NCBI RefSeq assembly: GCF_013201895.1
Contig: NZ_CP053841.1
Location: forward strand, 1 to 64,000
DNA: 64,000 nt
DNA from: Campylobacter blaseri
Lineage (GTDB): Bacteria; Campylobacterota; Campylobacteria; Campylobacterales; Campylobacteraceae
Reading direction: 5' to 3'
In this document: positions 58,262 through 64,000 of the stretch, piece by piece
Layout of the letters: each line of letters begins with the position of its first letter
Numbering within the stretch: position 1 is the first letter of the stretch
Program-made: the position numbers and the translations under genes
Notes under the pieces: generated by a model
Database searches by the model: none
The model's input: only the letters and a program-made list of their open reading frames with translations
Told to the model about the DNA's origin: nothing

Positions 58262-59329
58262 TTATCTATCGCTTATCTTTGCTCTCTCTTTAAGCTGCCC
58301 ACAAGCCGCACTTATATCTAAACCTTTTGACTCTCTTATAGTGCAAGTTATTCCGTGATCTCTTAAATACGATTGGAAATTTTCCATATTCTCCATGCTA
58401 GGGCGTTTATATTCACTGCCTTCATGGGGATTAAAATAGATCAAATTTACCTTTGCTTTTATTCCGTGCAGTAGCTTTACTAAAGTTTTTGCATCTTTAA
58501 TGCTATCATTTAAATTATCCATCATTAGATACTCAAACATAACTTTTTTTCGCATATCAATTGGAAAATTTCTAACAGCGTCCATTATAGAAGCTATGTT
58601 GTAGGCTCTATTTATAGGCATAAGTTTTTCCCTAAGCTCATCATTTACAGCATGCAAAGATATGGCAAGTAAAACTCCTAAATCCATTTCTCCTAGTTTT
58701 TTAATCTGTGAACTAAGACCACTTGTTGAAATAGTTTGGCGTCTTGGAGCTATTGCTAGTCCGTCATTGTCAGTAAATATCTCTATAGCTTTTTTTACAT
58801 TTTCAAGATTATTTAATGGCTCTCCCATACCCATATAGACTATATTTACTCTTCGCTCATATGGTATGTTATTATCCTTTTTTGCGTAGTGAACCTGTGC
58901 AACAATTTCGCCCGGAGTTAAGTTTCTAACAAAACCACCTTTTGCTGTTAGGCAAAAAGTGCAGCCGATTTTACAGCCAACTTGGGAGCTAACACAAACG
59001 GTATATCTACTATGTCTTAATAAATTTCCATCTTCATCATAAATTTCATCTTTCATAGGAAGCCAAACTGTTTCAATTGTTTTTCCATCTTTTAATTCAA
59101 ACAGATATTTTATACTTCCATCACTGCTTTTTTCTGATTTTATTTTCTTTAAGGGGTCTATATAAAATTTTTCGTTTAAATCTTCTCTTAAAGTTTTTGG
59201 CAAATTTAGCATATCATCAAAACTTTTAGCATTTTTTTTATAAACCCATTCATAAATTTGTTTCGCTCTAAAATTTGGTTTTATAAATTCTTCCAGCTCT
59301 TTTTTTGTATAATCAAGTAAATTTTGCAA
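58262..59329 (-). CDS. rlmN: Dual-specificity RNA methyltransferase RlmN
   Basis: RlmN methylates C2 of A2503 in 23S rRNA and A37 of some tRNAs by radical SAM chemistry. The 355-aa protein has [13 protein letters not shown], the cluster motif [35 protein letters not shown], and Cys in AACGQL near the end for the methyl relay. Ends at 58262, and hisF lies 45 nt upstream on the same strand, so they may be cotranscribed. Confidence 0.97.
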   Translation of the reverse strand: MQNLLDYTKKELEEFIKPNFRAKQIYEWVYKKNAKSFDDMLNLPKTLREDLNEKFYIDPLKKIKSEKSSDGSIKYLFELKDGKTIETVWLPMKDEIYDEDGNLLRHSRYTVCVSSQVGCKIGCTFCLTAKGGFVRNLTPGEIVAQVHYAKKDNNIPYERRVNIVYMGMGEPLNNLENVKKAIEIFTDNDGLAIAPRRQTISTSGLSSQIKKLGEMDLGVLLAISLHAVNDELREKLMPINRAYNIASIMDAVRNFPIDMRKKVMFEYLMMDNLNDSIKDAKTLVKLLHGIKAKVNLIYFNPHEGSEYKRPSMENMENFQSYLRDHGITCTIRESKGLDISAACGQLKERAKISDR

Positions 59330-59374
59330 ATTTATCCTTTTAAATTTTATAATGTTTCACGTGAAACAATAACT

Positions 59375-60139
59375 TTATAATCTAACATTAATACCATTTT
59401 CAAGCAGGTATTTTTTTAGTTCGTTTATCTTAATTTCGCCAAAGTGAAAAACAGAAGCAGCAAGAACAGCATCAGCACCATACAAAAAGGCATCTTTCAT
59501 ATCTTCCATAGAACCTGCACCACCACTAGCAATAACAGGTATGTTTAAATTGGTGCTTAGTTTGTTTGTAATCTCTAAATCATACCCACTTTTTGTTCCA
59601 TCTTTATCCATTGATGTTAGTAATATCTCACCACATCCTCGGCTCTCGACCTCTTTAGCCCAAACAAGTGCTTTTTTGTTAGTATTAGTTCTTCCTCCAC
59701 TAACAAACACATCATAATTATCACCTATTTTTTTAATATCAATGGCAACAACTATACATTGAGATCCAAATTTCTTAGCAGCTTCGTCTATCAAATTAGG
59801 GTTTTGCACAGCCGATGAGTTTACACTAATCTTATCACAGCCAACATCAAGCAAGGCAGAAATATCATCAATTGTTTTTATGCCTCCACCAACTGTTAGT
59901 GGTATAAAAAGCTCTTTTGCGACTCTTTCTACCATATTAACAATAGTTTTTCTTTTTTCATGAGTTGCAGTTATATCTAAAAAACATAGCTCATCAGCAC
60001 CTTCTTCATTATATCTTTTAGCAACCTCTACTGGATCTCCAGCGTCTATTAAATTGACAAAATTTATTCCTTTTACAACTCTTCCATTATTTACATCTAG
60101 ACAAGGTATAATTCTTCTTGTAAAAGTTTCCATAAACAT
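59375..60139 (-). CDS. hisF: Imidazole glycerol phosphate synthase subunit HisF
   Basis: HisF is the cyclase subunit that makes imidazole glycerol phosphate and AICAR in histidine synthesis with HisH. The 254-aa TIM barrel has [16 protein letters not shown] with the first catalytic Asp, [27 protein letters not shown] with the second Asp, and [13 protein letters not shown]. No other his gene is adjacent. The upstream ATG has AGGATG spacing; a second Met two codons later could also start it. Confidence 0.97.
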   Translation of the reverse strand: MFMETFTRRIIPCLDVNNGRVVKGINFVNLIDAGDPVEVAKRYNEEGADELCFLDITATHEKRKTIVNMVERVAKELFIPLTVGGGIKTIDDISALLDVGCDKISVNSSAVQNPNLIDEAAKKFGSQCIVVAIDIKKIGDNYDVFVSGGRTNTNKKALVWAKEVESRGCGEILLTSMDKDGTKSGYDLEITNKLSTNLNIPVIASGGAGSMEDMKDAFLYGADAVLAASVFHFGEIKINELKKYLLENGINVRL

Positions 60140-60201
60140 CCTTTTTTAGAGTAATTTTAACCAAAATTTCCTAATTAAGAGCTTTATTAACTATATTTGT
60201 G

Positions 60202-60207
60202 TATAAT
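60202..60207 (+). promoter_or_regulatory. -10 element at the ksgA start
   Basis: TATAAT at 60202-60207 lies 6 nt before the ATG at 60214. The predicted start of transcription is at or next to the A of the ATG, so the mRNA from this promoter would be leaderless. Confidence 0.55.
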
Positions 60208-60213
60208 CACAAA

Positions 60214-61050
60214 ATGATAAAGGCAAAAAAACAGTTTGGTCAAAATTTTTTAAAAGACAAACATATATTAGAAAAAATCATCCAAGCGATTCCCAATGAC
60301 GTTGATAGTGTGGTTGAAATTGGGGCTGGCTTAGGTGATTTAACTAAGGAATTATTAAAAATTTCAAAAGTTAAAAGTTATGAAATTGATGTAGAGCTTT
60401 ATTCTATTTTAAAAGATAAATTTTATACAGAGATACAAGATAATAGACTGGAATTAGAGTTAGGTGATGTGCTTGAAGTATGGCAAAGAAAAAATTTAAG
60501 CGATAAAAAATACTTTTTAGTTGCCAACTTGCCATATTACATAGCCACTAGAATCATTTTAAATGCGATAGATGATTACATGTGTAGTGGCTTGATAGTT
60601 ATGATACAAAAAGAGGTTGCTGAGAAATTCTCAGCAGTTAGTAGCAAAAAGGAATTTAGCCCACTAACTATATTGGCAAATTTACAAGGTAGCTGTGAGC
60701 TACTTTTTGATGTTCCTCCTGAGTGCTTTGAACCATCTCCTAAGGTTAATTCTTCTGTTATTAGGTTGATTAAAACTAAAAGATTAGAAATTTTGTTTAA
60801 AACTGAGCTAGAATATAGCGAGTTTCAAAGTTTTTTAAAAACTGCTTTTATGCAACCAAGAAAAACTCTTTTAAAAAATTTATCTTCAAAATTTGACAAA
60901 AGCTCAATAATGGAGTTTTTATCTGAAAATAGTTTAGAAACAAACATAAGAGCCCATCAATTAAATACCGCCTTATTTATAAATATATTTAAATTTTTAA
61001 AGGCAAAAAACGATGGAAGAGAAAATTCAAAAGAAACAAGAGTCTGTTAA
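60214..61050 (+). CDS. ksgA: 16S rRNA dimethyladenosine transferase KsgA/RsmA
   Basis: KsgA dimethylates two adjacent adenosines near the 3' end of 16S rRNA. The protein has AKKQFGQNFLKD, VVEIGAGLGDLTKEL for SAM, VANLPYYIAT (N-L-P-Y catalytic motif) and PPECFEPSPKVNSSVIRL. The start at ATG 60214 (278 aa) gives MIKAKKQFGQNFL as in related proteins; an in-frame TTG at 60199 precedes the -10 box and is rejected. The 3' end overlaps RNase J by 38 bases. Confidence 0.95.
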   Translation: MIKAKKQFGQNFLKDKHILEKIIQAIPNDVDSVVEIGAGLGDLTKELLKISKVKSYEIDVELYSILKDKFYTEIQDNRLELELGDVLEVWQRKNLSDKKYFLVANLPYYIATRIILNAIDDYMCSGLIVMIQKEVAEKFSAVSSKKEFSPLTILANLQGSCELLFDVPPECFEPSPKVNSSVIRLIKTKRLEILFKTELEYSEFQSFLKTAFMQPRKTLLKNLSSKFDKSSIMEFLSENSLETNIRAHQLNTALFINIFKFLKAKNDGRENSKETRVC

Positions 61051-62989
61051 GAAAATAGGCGATAACATAGGTGGTAAAGAAGAGCCACACAGAAGAGCAA
61101 GACGAAAGCAAAATTTACAAAAAGAGGCTACTGCTAACAATCCTGCTAACACAAAAAATCAAAAAAATAAATCAGCTAGCAATGGAAAAAGTGGCAATAA
61201 ACGCAAAAGATCTAATGTTCTAAAAACACTAGTGGGCAATGAGCCATGGCAAAAGGCTATAGAAAAATCAATAGTAGATAATAAGCTAGTTCATGAAAGA
61301 AGACTTCATCCACTAAGTTTACAAAAAGCTAACAATGAGAAGATAAAAGTAACTCCACTTGGTGGACTTGGTGAAATAGGTGGCAATATGACTGTTTTTG
61401 AAACAGAAAATAGTGCTATTATCGTTGATGTTGGTATGAGTTTTCCAAATGAAAGCATGCTCGGAGTTGACATTTTAATACCTGATTTTGACTATATAAG
61501 AAAGATAAAAGATAAGATTGATGGTATAATCATAACTCACGCACATGAGGATCACATAGGTGCTATGCCGTACTTTTTTAAAGAATTCAAATATCCAATA
61601 TATGCAACACCATTGCCTCTTGGAATGATTTCAAATAAATTTGAAGAGCATGGACTTAAAGCAGAGAGAAGTTTTTTTAGACCGATTGAAAAAAGAAAAA
61701 TTTATAAAATAGGTGATTTTGAAGTAGAATGGATACATATAACTCACTCTATAATTGATGCTAGCTCCCTTGCTATAACAACAAAAGCTGGAACTATCAT
61801 CCATACAGGGGATTTTAAGATTGATCATAGTCCTATTGATGGATATCCAAGTGATTTAGGAAGATTTGCATATTACGGAGAAAAAGGTGTTTTGCTTTTA
61901 ATGAGTGATAGTACAAATTCTCATAGAGAAGGCATAACTAAAAGTGAAAGTAGTGTTGGTAAGACATTTGATAATATCTTTTCACATGCAAAAGGTAGAG
62001 TTATAATGAGTACTTTTAGCTCTAATATCCATAGAGTTTATCAAGCAGTAGATCATGGATTAAAGCATGGCAGAAAAGTCTGTGTTATTGGAAGATCTAT
62101 GGAAAGAAATTTATATACTGCTATGGAGCTTGGGTATATAGATCTCAAAAAAGAGATATTTATAGATGCAAATGAAGTTGGTAAATACCCAGATAATAAA
62201 GTTTTAATAGTCACAACAGGCTCTCAAGGAGAAACCATGAGTGCACTTTATAGAATGGCAACTGATGAGCATAAATATATTAAAATTAAGCCAACTGATC
62301 AAATTATAATATCTGCAAAAGCAATTCCTGGAAATGAAGCAAGTGTTTCAAAGGTTTTAAATTTCTTACTTAAAAGTGGTGCAAAGGTTGCATATCAAGA
62401 CTTTAGTGAGATTCATGTAAGCGGACATGCTGCACAAGAAGAACAAAAACTAATGCTTAGCCTGACAAAACCAAAGTTTTTTTTGCCAATTCATGGAGAG
62501 TATAATCATATAGCAAAGCATAAAGAGACAGCTATCTCATGCGGTATCGATGAAAGAAATATATATCTTATGAGCGATGGTGATCAAATGGAGGTTTCAA
62601 ATAGTTATTTAAAAAGGGTAAAAACTGTTAGAACCGGAAAAGTTTATATAGATAATCAAGTAAATAAACAGATTGCGGATGATATCGTTAAACATCGTCA
62701 AAATCTAGCTGATGCTGGTGTTGTGATGATAATAGCTCAAATAGATAGTAACGATAAACACTTAATAAAAACAAGAGTTGTTAGTTATGGTATAGTTGCT
62801 CAAAATGAACAACAAACACTAACAAAAGAGATGGAAGCTATTTTAATGCAGTTCTTAGCCAACCTAAAAACTGAACTTCTAAAAGATCCAAGGGCTTTAG
62901 AGAGTCAAATAAGACAAGCAGTTAGAAAACATATCTTTAGAAGACTTAAAAAGTATCCAACAATTGTTCCAGTTATATACCTAATGTAG
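61013..62989 (+). CDS. rnj: Ribonuclease J
   Basis: RNase J is the main mRNA- and rRNA-processing nuclease in Campylobacterota, which lack RNase E. The 658-aa protein has a basic, disordered N-terminal extension of about 105 residues (Lys/Arg/Asn-rich, e.g. EEPHRRARRKQN), as in H. pylori RNase J. The metallo-beta-lactamase/beta-CASP core follows: THAHEDHIGAMPYF (174-187), THSIIDASS, HTGDFKID, SGHAAQEEQ and PIHGEYNH. It begins inside ksgA with a 38-base overlap, and kdsD follows. Confidence 0.95.
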   Translation: MEEKIQKKQESVKKIGDNIGGKEEPHRRARRKQNLQKEATANNPANTKNQKNKSASNGKSGNKRKRSNVLKTLVGNEPWQKAIEKSIVDNKLVHERRLHPLSLQKANNEKIKVTPLGGLGEIGGNMTVFETENSAIIVDVGMSFPNESMLGVDILIPDFDYIRKIKDKIDGIIITHAHEDHIGAMPYFFKEFKYPIYATPLPLGMISNKFEEHGLKAERSFFRPIEKRKIYKIGDFEVEWIHITHSIIDASSLAITTKAGTIIHTGDFKIDHSPIDGYPSDLGRFAYYGEKGVLLLMSDSTNSHREGITKSESSVGKTFDNIFSHAKGRVIMSTFSSNIHRVYQAVDHGLKHGRKVCVIGRSMERNLYTAMELGYIDLKKEIFIDANEVGKYPDNKVLIVTTGSQGETMSALYRMATDEHKYIKIKPTDQIIISAKAIPGNEASVSKVLNFLLKSGAKVAYQDFSEIHVSGHAAQEEQKLMLSLTKPKFFLPIHGEYNHIAKHKETAISCGIDERNIYLMSDGDQMEVSNSYLKRVKTVRTGKVYIDNQVNKQIADDIVKHRQNLADAGVVMIIAQIDSNDKHLIKTRVVSYGIVAQNEQQTLTKEMEAILMQFLANLKTELLKDPRALESQIRQAVRKHIFRRLKKYPTIVPVIYLM

Positions 62990-62997
62990 GAAAAAAT

Positions 62998-63960
62998 GTG
63001 AGTGAAATTTTAAATGTAGCCAAAGAGGTTTTGAAAATAGAAGGAGAGGAGATTTTAAGGCAGATCGATCTACTTGACGATAGATTTGAAAATGCTTTAA
63101 ATATCCTTTTTAACTCCACAGGTAGGGTTGTGGTAACTGGAGTTGGTAAAAGTGGACATATAGGTGCAAAGATGGCAGCCACTTTTGCAAGTACTGGAAC
63201 GCCCAGCTTTTTTATGCACCCAACTGAGGCCTTACATGGCGATTTGGGTATGGTAAAAAAAGAAGATATTATATTAGCGATTAGCTTTAGTGGCGAAAGT
63301 GATGAGCTTATAAAAATAATGCCACATTTAAAAAGATATGGTGTTAAGATTATCTCAATGACAAGTAGCTCGGAGAGTTCTCTTGCTAAATTTTCAGATG
63401 AAGTAATTCTTTTAAATATAATAAAAGAGGCATGCCACATAGGTGCAGCACCAACAACATCCACAACTTTAACCCTTGCATTAGGCGATGCTTTGGCAGT
63501 TTGTTTGATGAAAATGAAAAATTTTAAAGTTGAAGATTTTGCAAATTTCCATCCGGGTGGAAGCTTGGGAAGAAGGCTTTATCTAAAAGCTAAAGATGTT
63601 ATGAGAACATCTGATTTGCCTATATTAAACGATGATACAACATTAAAAAATGCAATAGATGTTATGACACACGGAAAACTTGGAACTGTTTTACTAACAA
63701 ACAAAAAAGGTGAGTTAGTAGCTATACTGAGCGATGGAGATCTAAGAAGAGCTTTGATGAATGATGGGTTTGATATAGAAGATAGTGCTATAAAATATGC
63801 AACCAAAAACCCAAAAACTATTAATAATATCGAAATTTTAGCCTCAAAAGCATTAGAGATTATAGAGAGTTATAAAATTCAACTTATCGCGGTAGTTGAT
63901 AAAAAAAATATTCCCATAGGTACACTACATATACACGATTTAACAAATTTAGGATTATAA
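62998..63960 (+). CDS. kdsD: Arabinose-5-phosphate isomerase (KdsD/KpsF/GutQ type)
   Basis: The enzyme interconverts ribulose-5-phosphate and arabinose-5-phosphate for KDO and LPS/capsule synthesis. The 320-aa chain has an N-terminal SIS domain (VVVTGVGKSGHIGAKMAATF, PTEALHGDLGMV) and two C-terminal CBS domains (about 200-320, LPILNDDTTLKNAIDVM; TINNIEILASKALEIIE). The start is GTG at 62998, preceded by AGGA; the overlapping ATG is followed at once by TGA. It starts 8 nt after the RNase J stop. Confidence 0.95.
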   Translation: MSEILNVAKEVLKIEGEEILRQIDLLDDRFENALNILFNSTGRVVVTGVGKSGHIGAKMAATFASTGTPSFFMHPTEALHGDLGMVKKEDIILAISFSGESDELIKIMPHLKRYGVKIISMTSSSESSLAKFSDEVILLNIIKEACHIGAAPTTSTTLTLALGDALAVCLMKMKNFKVEDFANFHPGGSLGRRLYLKAKDVMRTSDLPILNDDTTLKNAIDVMTHGKLGTVLLTNKKGELVAILSDGDLRRALMNDGFDIEDSAIKYATKNPKTINNIEILASKALEIIESYKIQLIAVVDKKNIPIGTLHIHDLTNLGL

Positions 63961-63961
63961 A

Positions 63962-64000
63962 ATGGAAAAAATTAGGATAAATAAGTTTATCTCACATAAT
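63962..64000 (+). CDS. Start of a probable S4-domain pseudouridine synthase (RsuA/RluB type), cut by the window end
   Basis: Only 13 codons are visible: MEKIRINKFISHN. The segment R-I-N-K-F-I-S-H-N is how RsuA/RluB-family pseudouridine synthases of this group begin, within the S4 RNA-binding domain. The ATG begins 1 nt after the kdsD stop codon. The assignment rests on this short segment only. Confidence 0.5.
   Translation, partial: MEKIRINKFISHN

Overview
The window looks like the origin-proximal part of a Campylobacter-type chromosome (Campylobacterota). It is very AT-rich and opens exactly at the TTG start codon of dnaA, followed by dnaN and gyrB. It carries family-typical genes: the dba-dsbI pair, a HugZ/ChuZ heme oxygenase, DUF1104 and DUF4492 proteins, RNase J with a long basic N-terminus, and a cyanide-insensitive-type bd oxidase. 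The gene content (class I plus class III ribonucleotide reductase, a ClbS-like protein) suggests a species other than C. jejuni; I cannot name it.

Layout. 0-11.5 kb (+): dnaA, oriC candidate, dnaN, gyrB, a degenerate GGDEF/EAL protein, queF with a disordered tail, an HD protein whose 3' end overlaps the SRP RNA gene (minus strand), a small unknown, typA and a sirtuin. 11.6-15.5 kb: yceI, dba-dsbI and hugZ, with decayed corA and cobB fragments between dsbI and hugZ. 15.5-20.55 kb: a decayed accessory region. A corA gene appears split by about 3.4 kb that holds a zeta-toxin remnant, two paralogous antitoxin-like ORFs, staphylococcal-nuclease fragments and a compact operon of unknown function (secreted ankyrin protein, 31-aa peptide, membrane protein, 152-aa protein).

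20.5-36.6 kb: a ybhGFSR-like exporter (minus), an iron/heme/cobalamin-type ABC importer (+), a DEAD-box helicase, a TRIC-family membrane protein, a two-component system next to a Met-rich DUF1104 periplasmic protein, and LemA with two DUF3137 proteins. 36.6-39.6 kb (minus): DUF4492, cydA, cydB and a CydX-like 39-aa protein. 39.7-42.9 kb (+): pyrG-recJ.

42.9-56.7 kb (minus): a nucleotide-reduction block made of purB-nrdA and nrdD, a 51-aa separate glycyl-radical ORF, a lipoprotein, nrdG, nrdB and pcm, followed by a McrB-like AAA+ protein that has lost its catalytic motifs and a FUSC-family membrane protein. Decayed EexN-like and tandem-repeat sequences lie between nrdD and nrdA. 56.7-64 kb: RluA-type pseudouridine synthase, ClbS-like protein, rlmN, hisF, ksgA, RNase J, kdsD, and the start of an S4-domain pseudouridine synthase.

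Most notable: the class III RNR whose glycyl-radical site is on a separate small ORF; the degenerate McrB-type protein; the QueF and DEAD-box proteins that share a similar low-complexity basic tail; and the nested accessory operon inside the broken corA.
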